A stretch of DNA of 64,000 nt from Candidatus Omnitrophota bacterium. GTDB lineage: Bacteria > Omnitrophota > Gorgyraeia > Zapsychrales > Zapsychraceae. The notes beneath the pieces were generated by a model, which worked only from the letters and a program-made list of their open reading frames with translations, did not search any database and had not been told where the DNA came from. The stretch spans positions 1 to 64,000 of the forward strand of contig JAGQKV010000011.1 in the NCBI GenBank assembly GCA_020429915.1, read 5' to 3'. Shown here one piece after another: positions 25,125 to 32,741 of this stretch (the first letter of the stretch is position 1; each line of letters begins with the position of its first letter). Both the position numbers and the translations under genes were made by a program.

Positions 25125-26801
25125 TTATCTGGGTTCACGCAAAGCCAGGATCTTCACATCCTGACTCTCATAAACAACTTCAAAATAGGCGGGATTCAAC
25201 AGCGTCTTGTGATGGTCGACCGCGAGCAGGCCGTCATACTTTCCGGCGAGCAGACCTTCATGATCGCCGTATCCATTGAGTACCCATTCAATCTTCCGCA
25301 GCACCGCATCGGAGTAAAAGACATGTGTCACGCCGTAGCGGTTCAAAATCGTCCGGACCATGGCGATATCCTCGCTCTGGTATATCTTGTGAATGTCGTA
25401 CAAGACCTTCCAGCTGTCGCTGATATGCGGGATCCCGGCCCCCTTGAGCGGAAACATGCTCCCCAGCAAGGCCTTGCCCGCGCAAACACCGCTGATCATC
25501 TGCGCCGTGTAATAATCGGCTACCATCCGCGCGTCCGCCGGTGTATTCTCGCGGAACCAACGGGCGGAATTGATATCATTGACCGTGACCCAGTGCGCCC
25601 GGAAGCGTTCATTGATCTTGAATCCGGCATACAGGTCCGTTGTCAAAAGCGCGGCCAGCAGGACCACCGTCACCGCGGCCGCCTTGCCCACGCGGCGGCC
25701 GGCGCCGGCGATCCAGCGGGACCGCAGGAATTGCTCACAGGTCAACGCCGCGCATAACGCCAGCGGCTGGGCTAAAAAACTGTAGAAGCGAAATCCCTCG
25801 ATCGGACGGACAAGGTTGTTGAAGGACAAATCCTGCTTTTGAAAAACGATGAGCAGCCCCTCCATATGGGATTCGATGATCGGATAGATCGCCCAGAATA
25901 CCGGCAACAGGTAAAACAGCTCGGCCTTGTGCTTTCGCCGAAAGATAAAATACACCAAAAAGAAAAACGCGACATGCCCCAGCAAACCGCTGACCGTTCC
26001 ATAATGTTTGAAGAAGATCATCCGGTCGGCCGACGCCGTTGACGTCGACAGCCCCTGTGTCCACCACCAGTACAGCTTCCCCGGCAGCCACCACCACATC
26101 GTCGCGATCTGACTGAGCAGGATCGCCCCGATCAACCAGCCGTAGTCTTTCCATCGCCCCTTCTTTTCCACGATCAAACTCCAATGGACCAGCAGGAGGA
26201 TAATGATGTGATTGAAATACGTCAGATGGGTCGCAAAATTAATCGTCAGCAACAGAGCCAGCGCGAAGAAATGCAGCAGCCGGCGGCCGCCGAGATATTG
26301 GCCGCGCAGAAAAGTCACCCACAACAGAATCCCCAGCGGAATACAGAACATCGAGAAACCCTGCGGTGTCCCGATCGCCGACCAAAAAACGAACGCGGGC
26401 GTAAACGCCAGGAACACGCTGGCAATCACCGCTACACGGGCCGAATAAAGGTAACGGCACAACACAAAGAACGGAACGATGGCCGTCGCTTCGATCCACG
26501 GCATAATGCGTGAGGTCACGGTGGGCAGGTCCAAAGAGGTCAGTTTTGCAAGGAAGGCGTAAATGTAGAGCGCGCCCGGCGTGTACCAGAAAGGCACGTG
26601 ACCGTATGCCAGATAGCGGATGTCCCACTGCGGGGGGCGGCCGTTTTCCAGGACGTACTGGGCGAGGCACAGGCGGTACCAGATATCCGCGTCGAAGGTC
26701 AATAATTGAGGATGAATGGCCAGCCGCGGCAGCAAACGGATCGCCACACAAACCAGATACAGACAACAGATAAACAGAATTTCTTTACGGGTGAGACGCA
26801 T
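25125..26801 (-). CDS. GT-C fold membrane glycosyltransferase, STT3/AglB-like
   Basis: 558 residues. An N-terminal helix is followed by a periplasmic loop with LLTFDADIWYRL (about 33-44), resembling the acidic DxD-type first loop of STT3/AglB oligosaccharyltransferases. About a dozen hydrophobic segments reach residue 385 or so. The soluble C-terminus starts SARWFRENTPADARMVADYY, aligning with the STT3 segment before WWDYG, but WWDYG itself is replaced by ADYYT. It is probably a lipid-linked sugar transferase; oligosaccharyl transfer to Asn is unproven. Confidence 0.62.
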   Translation of the reverse strand: MRLTRKEILFICCLYLVCVAIRLLPRLAIHPQLLTFDADIWYRLCLAQYVLENGRPPQWDIRYLAYGHVPFWYTPGALYIYAFLAKLTSLDLPTVTSRIMPWIEATAIVPFFVLCRYLYSARVAVIASVFLAFTPAFVFWSAIGTPQGFSMFCIPLGILLWVTFLRGQYLGGRRLLHFFALALLLTINFATHLTYFNHIIILLLVHWSLIVEKKGRWKDYGWLIGAILLSQIATMWWWLPGKLYWWWTQGLSTSTASADRMIFFKHYGTVSGLLGHVAFFFLVYFIFRRKHKAELFYLLPVFWAIYPIIESHMEGLLIVFQKQDLSFNNLVRPIEGFRFYSFLAQPLALCAALTCEQFLRSRWIAGAGRRVGKAAAVTVVLLAALLTTDLYAGFKINERFRAHWVTVNDINSARWFRENTPADARMVADYYTAQMISGVCAGKALLGSMFPLKGAGIPHISDSWKVLYDIHKIYQSEDIAMVRTILNRYGVTHVFYSDAVLRKIEWVLNGYGDHEGLLAGKYDGLLAVDHHKTLLNPAYFEVVYESQDVKILALREPR

Positions 26802-26849
26802 GGATCGGTATGGCGGACGACCGGGATCGACGGTGGCAGCCGGAAATTA

Positions 26850-27014
26850 TCAGCGGGCCTTGAGCTTGCGCTCCATGCGGGAGACGGCCTTGACCATCCG
26901 GTCGAAAGCCTCTTCCCGGGTGGCGCCCTCGGTCAGACAGTCGTCGCAGATCGCGGCATATCCTTTGCGATTGCGGATTTCAAAAATTTTGACGGGCTTG
27001 TTTCCGATTTTCAT
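26850..27014 (-). CDS. 54-residue CxxC protein, unknown
   Basis: A short reading frame with AGGGGG 4 bases before the ATG. The product begins MKIGNKPVKIFEIRN, has a CDDC pair at about residues 23-26, then an amphipathic helix EEAFDRMVKAVSRMERKL. The shape (short beta part, then EGATREEAF and helix) recalls HicB-like or small regulatory proteins, but I cannot assign it. It lies between the GT-C gene and a GST gene, all in the same direction. Confidence 0.5.
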   Translation of the reverse strand: MKIGNKPVKIFEIRNRKGYAAICDDCLTEGATREEAFDRMVKAVSRMERKLKAR

Positions 27015-27037
27015 ATGACCCCCTGTAGGTTATCAAA

Positions 27038-27631
27038 TTACGCGACCGGCACCGTCTGTTGCAAACTCTCTCGTTGACTTATTTCATCATACCATTGGGT
27101 CAGTCTTTGGCAACTGTTTTGGGGCCATAAATAGCGGGCCCGAAACTGGATATAACCGATGGCGCAGGCCGTGGCCGCGGCGGCCATATTGAAATCTTTC
27201 AGGTCCGACACGTGCGCATCCAGATACTTCAGTGTGCGGACGATGGTCTCTTCTTTGTTGGCGATAAACTTGGCGTGATAATCCTCCGGATGAATCAACT
27301 TCTCATAAAAAACCGCCACGGTGACATCGGTCAGCCCCTTGGCCACGGCATCCAGGTTCACCATCCGCCAATACGGCGCCGGCGCGTCCGGGACCATGGC
27401 GGGCTGTTTTTGATAATCCTCCAGATATTCGCAAATCACGCTGCTGTCGCATAGGACCGTGCCGTCGTCCGCCGCCAGGACAGGGATTTTACCCACCGGA
27501 TTCAGGCGGAGCAACTCCTCGGATTTGGCCGTGAGATCCTCTTCCTGCAATTCCAGGTCGATCCCTTTTTCCAGCGCCACGACCCGGACCTTTCGGGCGT
27601 AGGGAGAGCGTTTGGTGTAGAACAACTTCAT
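27038..27631 (-). CDS. Glutathione S-transferase family protein
   Basis: 197 residues with a thioredoxin-like N-domain (FYTKRSPYARKVRVVALEKG, then NPVGKIPVL and the glutathione-binding CDSSVICEYL) and an all-helical C-domain. The Ser near residue 9 is in the usual catalytic position. Such proteins conjugate or transfer glutathione, or act as stringent-starvation type regulators. An AGGGAGGA site precedes the ATG. Confidence 0.87.
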   Translation of the reverse strand: MKLFYTKRSPYARKVRVVALEKGIDLELQEEDLTAKSEELLRLNPVGKIPVLAADDGTVLCDSSVICEYLEDYQKQPAMVPDAPAPYWRMVNLDAVAKGLTDVTVAVFYEKLIHPEDYHAKFIANKEETIVRTLKYLDAHVSDLKDFNMAAAATACAIGYIQFRARYLWPQNSCQRLTQWYDEISQRESLQQTVPVA

Positions 27632-27641
27632 CTTTTCCTCC

Positions 27642-28040
27642 CTAAATTTCCAGATAGTGAACCTTATAGATCTGATTGTTGTCGTCGTATTCGATCGTCA
27701 CCTGTTCATTGGTTTGGATAAAATGCTCCATCGGTGTGCCGAGGAGCTCCCACAGGCCGACCGTGAAGAAATCCAGAAAGCCGTACAAACCGGCCCGGAA
27801 GTATCCCCAGCCCTTGCTGTTGCGCTGCAGTTCATAGGTATCTACGATCCGGCTGTTGCGCGTCTCGGTCTTGATCGGCTGCCCGAGTTGACTGATCACG
27901 TAGGCCCGGTCGCGCCCGAAGGACAATGTCGATCCCTGATGGGACTGCTGAATATTGGCCGCCATTTTGACCGAGCAACCGCTCAGCAAGACCGCCGCCG
28001 CGCAGATACCGAGCAATAAAGGACTCTTCCGAAATCTCAT
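27642..28040 (-). CDS. Outer-membrane-type small lipoprotein
   Basis: 132 residues from the third ATG of ATGATGATG (28040), which gives the best spacing from AAAGGAG. Signal peptide with lipobox LSGC at about residues 18-21. The mature part has FGRDRAYVISQLGQPIKTETR, a SmpA/BamE-like start, a hydrophobic turn (GLYGFLDFFTVGLWELLG), and ends VTIEYDDNNQIYKVHYLEI, a beta-strand pattern seen in lipoproteins of the SmpA/OmlA type. Family membership is tentative. Confidence 0.65.
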   Translation of the reverse strand: MRFRKSPLLLGICAAAVLLSGCSVKMAANIQQSHQGSTLSFGRDRAYVISQLGQPIKTETRNSRIVDTYELQRNSKGWGYFRAGLYGFLDFFTVGLWELLGTPMEHFIQTNEQVTIEYDDNNQIYKVHYLEI

Positions 28041-28054
28041 CATCATCTCCTTTG

Positions 28055-28612
28055 TTAATACTGATTGATCACATCACTCAGGACAAACAAGTACCACAGA
28101 TTCCCTCCGATGTGCGTCCCCTGATCGTACTCTTGCAATAAAAACTTCTTTATGCGTTCTTTGGGGACGAGAACCACTTCGATATCTTCGCTGGGTTCCA
28201 AATTCTGCTGAGGATTCTGGTTTTCTGGGGCATGTTCGTCGACTTCGATATAAACACTCATTCCGCTGTCGTTAATAATACCCGCATTGGATTTCATCAC
28301 CGGGCTGACTTCTTTGATAGTGCCCGTATAACCGGTCTCCTCTTTCAATTCCACCAACGCGTGTTCCGCGTCACCGTCGCCGATGCCTGCCGGAAACCCG
28401 ATCACATAGCCGTTGAGCGTGGGCCGGAACTGCTTGATCAGGATAAAGCGCATCGACGGGACGAGCTTCGCCACGGCGATCACGCCGACCCACGGTTTGC
28501 GGCGGCGCACACTTTCCCATACCACTTCCTCACCGTGTTTATTGCGGTACACCGTTTCAACGAGGGTGAGCCAGTTGCCCTGGTACAATTTTTTTTCCGA
28601 GATTTGTTCCAT
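28055..28612 (-). CDS. NUDIX hydrolase with a degenerate Nudix box
   Basis: 185 residues in the ADP-ribose pyrophosphatase-like layout. The Nudix box reads GFPAGIGDGDAEHALVELKE then ETGY. The core VELKEETGY has Val where the family has Arg, and the loop is about two residues shorter than usual with Asp for the first Glu. The two metal Glu of EE are kept. Activity on ADP-sugars is therefore uncertain. The gene begins 73 bases after cmoB and the ATG is backed by upstream GGAC. A TATGAT -10 candidate lies at 28641-28646. Confidence 0.75.
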   Translation of the reverse strand: MEQISEKKLYQGNWLTLVETVYRNKHGEEVVWESVRRRKPWVGVIAVAKLVPSMRFILIKQFRPTLNGYVIGFPAGIGDGDAEHALVELKEETGYTGTIKEVSPVMKSNAGIINDSGMSVYIEVDEHAPENQNPQQNLEPSEDIEVVLVPKERIKKFLLQEYDQGTHIGGNLWYLFVLSDVINQY

Positions 28613-28685
28613 GACGCGGTCCGATGCTGTCCATTTTTATATCATACTTGTATGGGGAATGGCGAATTATTATTTGACGGCGGGA

Positions 28686-29660
28686 CTACGGGCGGACCGC
28701 CAGCACGATCGCCCGTTGCGGCGCGGGATGACCTTCTACCGTCAGGCAGGGATTATTCGGATCCAAGAAGTCGGAAAGTGACTTTTGACCGATCCAGCCG
28801 GTAACCCGTTGCTCCTGTGACGTCGTTGCCGTCACATCCACGGTCCGGATCCGTTCAAAGCCGGCATCTTTCACCCAGCCTTCCAGGGTGGGCACCGAAG
28901 GAATCATATGCACGTTTTTCATCTCGGCGTACCGTTCACCCGGCCTTAACAGCGGCGTAACGGCATGATCCACGACGATAGTCTCCAAAACCAGCTCTCC
29001 GCCCGGCCGCAGACAGCCCGCCAGGTGCCGCAGGTGCTCCAGCGGATCACGGCGATGATAGAGCAAGCCCATAGAAAAAGCCGTGTCGCAGCAGCTCATC
29101 CCGGCGGGAATGTCCTCCACACCCACCGGCAGCACGGTCACCGCGGGATACCGGGCGAAATTCTGGATCATGTGGAACTGCATCACATATTTCATCGTCG
29201 GATCGACTCCCACGACCAGGCGCGCGCCGGCCCCGGCCATACGCCAGCAGTGATACCCGTTGCCGCAGCCGACATCCAGCACCAGCCGGCCGCTGAGGTC
29301 CGCAATATGCGGCTGCAACCGGTTCCACTTCATTTCACAGCGCCATTCAGCGTCGAGCAGCATACCGAACAGGTTGTACGGCCCCTTGCGCCACGGACCC
29401 AACCGGCGCAGCAGACCTGCCAGTTCCTCTCTTCCCTGATCATTCGTCTGAGCCGGAGAACCGACGGTCACCACATCCGAATCCAACTGCAGTGAATCCG
29501 GTGTGATCCGCGGCAACGCAGCCCGGGTCTCGAGCCACATCGGCAAATCTCCCCAGCGGGTCCCGCTGAACACGTTCGCGGCGCGGTCCATCAGACAGTC
29601 GGTCCACGGCCCGAGCGCGGACGCACGCATCAGGGCGACGGAATCGGTGTACAGGTTCAT
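28686..29660 (-). CDS. cmoB: tRNA U34 carboxymethyltransferase
   Basis: 324 residues, normal CmoB length. GPYNLFGMLLDAEWRCEMKW and LVLDVGCGNGYHCWRM, then VGVDPTMKYVMQFHMIQ and SMGLLYHRRDPLEHL are conserved CmoB signatures. It moves the carboxymethyl group of carboxy-SAM to 5-hydroxyuridine at tRNA position 34, giving cmo5U that widens wobble decoding. It overlaps cmoA by 4 bases, so its donor enzyme is made from the same message. Confidence 0.95.
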   Translation of the reverse strand: MNLYTDSVALMRASALGPWTDCLMDRAANVFSGTRWGDLPMWLETRAALPRITPDSLQLDSDVVTVGSPAQTNDQGREELAGLLRRLGPWRKGPYNLFGMLLDAEWRCEMKWNRLQPHIADLSGRLVLDVGCGNGYHCWRMAGAGARLVVGVDPTMKYVMQFHMIQNFARYPAVTVLPVGVEDIPAGMSCCDTAFSMGLLYHRRDPLEHLRHLAGCLRPGGELVLETIVVDHAVTPLLRPGERYAEMKNVHMIPSVPTLEGWVKDAGFERIRTVDVTATTSQEQRVTGWIGQKSLSDFLDPNNPCLTVEGHPAPQRAIVLAVRP

Positions 29661-30391
29661 TTGTAGGCGATCATCGAAGCAAAATTAAAGCAGCGGAACC
29701 ACACATGATGATGGGCGAAGCCGGCCGTCTTCAGCCGCTCGCGGTGGGTTTGTTCGGTGTCGGGAATGAGGACGTTCTCCAGAGCGGTCCGTTTCTGGGC
29801 AATCTCCATGTCGCTGTAGCCGTTCAATTTCTTAAAAGCGTGATGGAGTTCGACCTGGGCCTGTTCCTCCGCGGGATCGTCGAAGGCCAGTTTTTCAGAT
29901 ATCACCAATATACCGCCCGGTACCAGGGCATCGTTGACCCCTTGAATCAGGCCTTGGCGTTCCTCAGGAGGGACAAACTGCAGAGTAAAGTTGATGGCTA
30001 CCACCGAAGCGGGCTCGAGCGGAATCCGGGTGATGTCCTCACACAAAATTTCGACCGGGGCCGTGAGGTTACTGCGCACGATATTCTGGCGGCACTTGTT
30101 GACCATCGCCGGGGAGTTATCGACGGCGATAATGCGCGTACCCGGCTGAACGACAAAGCGGCGCATGGCCAAGGTGCCGGCGCCCAGCGAACATCCCAAG
30201 TCATAGCATACCGTGTTAGCCTGGGCATACTGCCCGGTCAACACACCCAACATGTTGATAATCGAACCGTACCCGGGTACACTCCGCCGGATCATATCGT
30301 CAAAGACATTGGCGACATTTTCGTCGAAGACAAAGTCTCCGATGGTGCTGTGCGGCTCAGCATAGAGAGAGTCCCGGGATATTTCGCTCAT
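29657..30391 (-). CDS. cmoA: Carboxy-SAM synthase
   Basis: 244 residues from the ATG at 30391, where the typical beginning MSEISRDSLYAEPHSTIGDF aligns with CmoA; upstream in-frame codons belong to another gene. SAM motif I is YDLGCSLGAGTLAMRRF (about 68-84). It converts SAM and prephenate to carboxy-SAM for CmoB. A TATAAT lies at 30425-30430 but no clear -35. It is the first gene of a cmoA-cmoB pair. Confidence 0.95.
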   Translation of the reverse strand: MSEISRDSLYAEPHSTIGDFVFDENVANVFDDMIRRSVPGYGSIINMLGVLTGQYAQANTVCYDLGCSLGAGTLAMRRFVVQPGTRIIAVDNSPAMVNKCRQNIVRSNLTAPVEILCEDITRIPLEPASVVAINFTLQFVPPEERQGLIQGVNDALVPGGILVISEKLAFDDPAEEQAQVELHHAFKKLNGYSDMEIAQKRTALENVLIPDTEQTHRERLKTAGFAHHHVWFRCFNFASMIAYK

Positions 30392-30458
30392 AAAACGTCC
30401 TGCGCGGTCAATTGGAAAGTGCCTATTATAGGAAATTTCGGCGGCGAATGCCACCTTT

Positions 30459-31454
30459 TTAAAATAAATGGATGCGGCGTCCGACCTTTCGGCGCCGGGC
30501 GGCGTCATAGACAAGCCGGGCCACGGCCGCATCCTGAATAGCCAGTCCGGTCGAGTCGAAAACCGTCGTCCGGACGGGTTTGGCGGGAATCTTCTTCTGC
30601 CCGGCGACGATTTCGCCGAGTGAGGCGTAGATCTTGCGCTTGGTGATGAGCCCTTTCTTAAGGGCGACGTTGATTTCCCCGCTGTGGGAGGCCTGGCTCC
30701 ATTCGTCGATAATGATCCGCCCCTCTTGCAATAGCCGCGGGTCCAACTCCTGCTTGCCGGCGGCGTCCGCGCCGATGGCATTGATATGCGCTCCCGGCTT
30801 GATCCAGCCGTACTTGACGATCGGCGTTCGTACCGGCGTGGTGGTCACAACGATATCGGCACCGGCCACGGTCTCCTCGACGCCGGCGCAGGCGGTCATG
30901 TCTTCACTCCGACGCCGCATCTTGCGCAGGAACGCCTTGGCCAGCTGAGGCTGATGACCCCAGACACGGACTTCCTTCACGGACCGGACCAGCCTGAGCA
31001 TGGTCAACTGCATCGCCGCTTGTACTCCGCAACCCACCAGTCCGACGCGGACCGCGCCCTTAGGCGCGATGTGTTTGGCCGCTACGGCGCCGGCCGCTCC
31101 GGTGCGCACCGCGGTGATGTACGTACCGTCCATAACGGACAGCGGAAAGCCGGTGCGGGCGTCATTCAGGACTAAGACCGCCATCACCATAGGCAGTCCG
31201 ATGGCCGGGTTACCGGGATGAACATTGACCCATTTCAGTGTGCAACTTTGCGCGTCTTCCAGATAAGCGGGCATGGCCCGAAAGTCCCCGTTGTATTTCC
31301 TGACGTCCAAGTAGACCTTCGGCGGCATATGGGCGCGGCCGCGGGCGTACTGACGAAAGGCATCCTCCACGGCGGCGAGGGCCTTGCCGAGATCAAGGAC
31401 GGACTCGATGGCCCTGCGATTCAGGATTATGGTCTGCGGCTTAGTCTTGGGCAT
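30459..31454 (-). CDS. Ornithine cyclodeaminase/mu-crystallin family enzyme
   Basis: 331 residues. The N-terminal part has PPKVYLDV and GDFRAMPAYL (substrate side), then the NAD(P)-binding VRVGLVGCGVQAAMQLTM (about 134-151) and TTTPVRTPIVKYGWIKPGAHINAIG. Members include ornithine cyclodeaminase, alanine dehydrogenase and ketimine reductases. It converts or reduces amino acids; which one cannot be told. It overlaps the PspC gene by 14 bases and is downstream of it. Confidence 0.87.
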   Translation of the reverse strand: MPKTKPQTIILNRRAIESVLDLGKALAAVEDAFRQYARGRAHMPPKVYLDVRKYNGDFRAMPAYLEDAQSCTLKWVNVHPGNPAIGLPMVMAVLVLNDARTGFPLSVMDGTYITAVRTGAAGAVAAKHIAPKGAVRVGLVGCGVQAAMQLTMLRLVRSVKEVRVWGHQPQLAKAFLRKMRRRSEDMTACAGVEETVAGADIVVTTTPVRTPIVKYGWIKPGAHINAIGADAAGKQELDPRLLQEGRIIIDEWSQASHSGEINVALKKGLITKRKIYASLGEIVAGQKKIPAKPVRTTVFDSTGLAIQDAAVARLVYDAARRRKVGRRIHLF

Positions 31455-31854
31455 GGCTCACGGGCGGCCGGGCGGATTGGCTGCGCGGCAAGATAAAATA
31501 CAAGATTATGTAGATAAACAGGCCGGCACCGCCGGCGAGCGCGCTAACGACAAACAGAACGCGAAAAATGTTGGGATCGATCCCGAAAAAGTGTCCCAGC
31601 CCCGCACTGATCCCGGCGACTTTCTTCCCCTCTTCCAGGGCATACAGGCGGTTGATGTTCGGGGAAAGACCCATATCCGGCCGCAGCGGCAGCATCATCC
31701 ACATGACCAGATAGACCAGGCCGCCGACGGTGACGAAGAACGACAGGATAAACAGCACCCGGAAGATCACCGGGTCCATCCCGAAATACTCCCCCAACCC
31801 GCTGCAGATACCGGCGATTTTCCGTTCCTGCTGCAAACGGCAAAGTTTTTTCAT
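31441..31854 (-). CDS. Tandem PspC-domain membrane protein
   Basis: 137 residues holding two full PspC modules: KKLCRLQQERKIAGICSGLG then PVIFRVLFILSFF, and ALEEGKKVAGISAGLGHFFG then PNIFRVLFVVSAL. Each module has the characteristic KxxAGIxxGLxxxFxxDPxxxR pattern and a transmembrane helix. PspC takes part in membrane-stress signalling. No pspA or pspB is near. GGAGG is well placed before the ATG. Two modules suggest internal duplication. Confidence 0.88.
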   Translation of the reverse strand: MKKLCRLQQERKIAGICSGLGEYFGMDPVIFRVLFILSFFVTVGGLVYLVMWMMLPLRPDMGLSPNINRLYALEEGKKVAGISAGLGHFFGIDPNIFRVLFVVSALAGGAGLFIYIILYFILPRSQSARPPVSHAQD

Positions 31855-31934
31855 AGCGAGACCTCCGATAGGACCTTTAGAATAGCACAGATCCTCCGTG
31901 GGATAAAAGAGCCTGCATTATTTTTTGGGAGAGC

Positions 31935-32393
31935 CTAGCGGAAGTTGGCCGAACCCAGATTACGCAGCCGGCGCAGTTCGCCATACAGGACATGGCGGGC
32001 AGGATAATTCATGCCCTTGCGGTCGATGATGTAGATCGGTTCGCCGTCAGGTGCGTAGCTGGCGAAGTCATCTATGAATTGTTCCGCGGAAACGATCTTG
32101 CTTTTGGCGGTCTTGAACTTCATCAGCAGATAACGCGCCGCCTGACTGGCGGAGAACTCCTGTCCGGCCTTAACGACCCTCATATTGGAGAATTTTATGA
32201 GCTTAATCAGGTAGCGGATTTCTCCGTCTGAATTTCGGTCGGCTTCATACTCCTTGAAGGCAATAGAACGCTCGGTATATCCCAAACCGATCGACGCCTC
32301 GCCGGCCGCCACCACCGTGGCCGGCATAGCCAGGAAGAGCAGCGTCCAGATGATTACCGTCAAAGCTGTGCAGTATCCCCGGTGCGCGATCAT
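31935..32393 (-). CDS. Secreted DUF5329 family protein under riboswitch control
   Basis: 152 residues from the ATG at 32393, which follows GGAGGGGAGG. Signal peptide about 1-28 (TVVAAG). The mature part has GEIRYLIKLIKFSNMRVVKAG then ASQAARYLLMKF and FIDDFASYAPDG, the pattern of DUF5329, an uncharacterised small family. The gene stands behind a c-di-GMP-I-like aptamer and terminator, so its expression should depend on second-messenger level. Function unknown; a biofilm or adhesion role is only inferred. Confidence 0.75.
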   Translation of the reverse strand: MIAHRGYCTALTVIIWTLLFLAMPATVVAAGEASIGLGYTERSIAFKEYEADRNSDGEIRYLIKLIKFSNMRVVKAGQEFSASQAARYLLMKFKTAKSKIVSAEQFIDDFASYAPDGEPIYIIDRKGMNYPARHVLYGELRRLRNLGSANFR

Positions 32394-32436
32394 ATCCTCC
32401 CCTCCAAGACAGGACTCAAATAGCCGTTGGAACCAC

Positions 32437-32467
32437 AAAAAAAGCCTATCCTGATTTGTCAGGATAG
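32437..32467 (-). terminator. Riboswitch intrinsic terminator
   Basis: On the minus strand CTATCCTGA, loop CAAA, TCAGGATAG form a 9-bp stem followed by GC and seven U. It stops 44 bases before the DUF5329 ATG. The 5' half CTATCCT is complementary to AGGATAG in the aptamer (32517-32523), making a terminator/antiterminator choice. Confidence 0.8.
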
Positions 32468-32499
32468 ACTCGGCTACGCGCACACACAAACACTGTTTG

Positions 32500-32632
32500 C
32501 CCATTCGGTAGCTAGGCTATCCTTTCCAGGACCCCTGGCTTTGCCGGTCGGCCCGTAGGGGCCGGCCGCTCGGTTTCCGAAGAAACCAAGGTCCTTGGGT
32601 TACCCCAAGTTTGCCGTTTCGTGGTATAGGTT
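32500..32632 (-). ncRNA. c-di-GMP-I (GEMM-I) riboswitch-like aptamer with inserted hairpins
   Basis: Read on the minus strand, the signature boxes of the GEMM-I aptamer occur in order: ACGAAACGGCAAAC, a P2 stem TTGGG-GTAA-CCCAA with a GNRA loop, GGAC, GCAAAGCC, GGGGTCCT, and the 3' box AGCCTAGCTACCGAA. P3 can form as GCCAGGGGTCCT with AGGATAGCCTAGC around a GGAA loop. Between GGAC (32591-32594) and GCAAAGCC (32537-32544) lie 46 extra bases that fold as two adjacent hairpins. Without them the box would read GGACGCAAAGCC, the normal core. It is assigned by motif; ligand binding is unproven. Confidence 0.72.
32545..32590 (-). other. Two-hairpin insertion inside the riboswitch core
   Basis: Hairpin one (32569-32590) has a 9-bp stem with a UUCG loop closed by C-G and one G-U pair. 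Hairpin two (32545-32568) has a 10-bp stem with one A-C mismatch and a CUAC loop. The two hairpins fill the insertion exactly, with no spare bases. The insertion falls 3' of the conserved A of GGAC, the position of the ligand-stacking A in the known structure. Confidence 0.65.
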
Positions 32633-32643
32633 CAACCGTTATA

Positions 32644-32672
32644 AGTATAATTGATTGCGGAGGGGATTGCCA
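32644..32672 (-). promoter_or_regulatory. Candidate promoter for the riboswitch transcript
   Basis: Minus strand TGGCAA (32667-32672), 17-base spacer, TATACT (32644-32649). Transcription would begin near 32637, placing the aptamer at the very 5' end of the message. The -35 is weak (3 of 6). Confidence 0.45.
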
Positions 32673-32741
32673 CCCGATTTAGCGCTGGCATGTATCCAAA
32701 TACACCACATAGCTTTGGAAAGTTTTCCACAAGCCGGGAGA

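Noticed and set aside
26850..27014. HicB antitoxin call for the 54-residue protein
   Set aside because: Only a loose resemblance; no HicA toxin gene or DNA-binding domain nearby.
32404..32640. Cobalamin, TPP or SAM riboswitch
   Set aside because: Their conserved boxes are absent, while the GEMM-I boxes occur in order.
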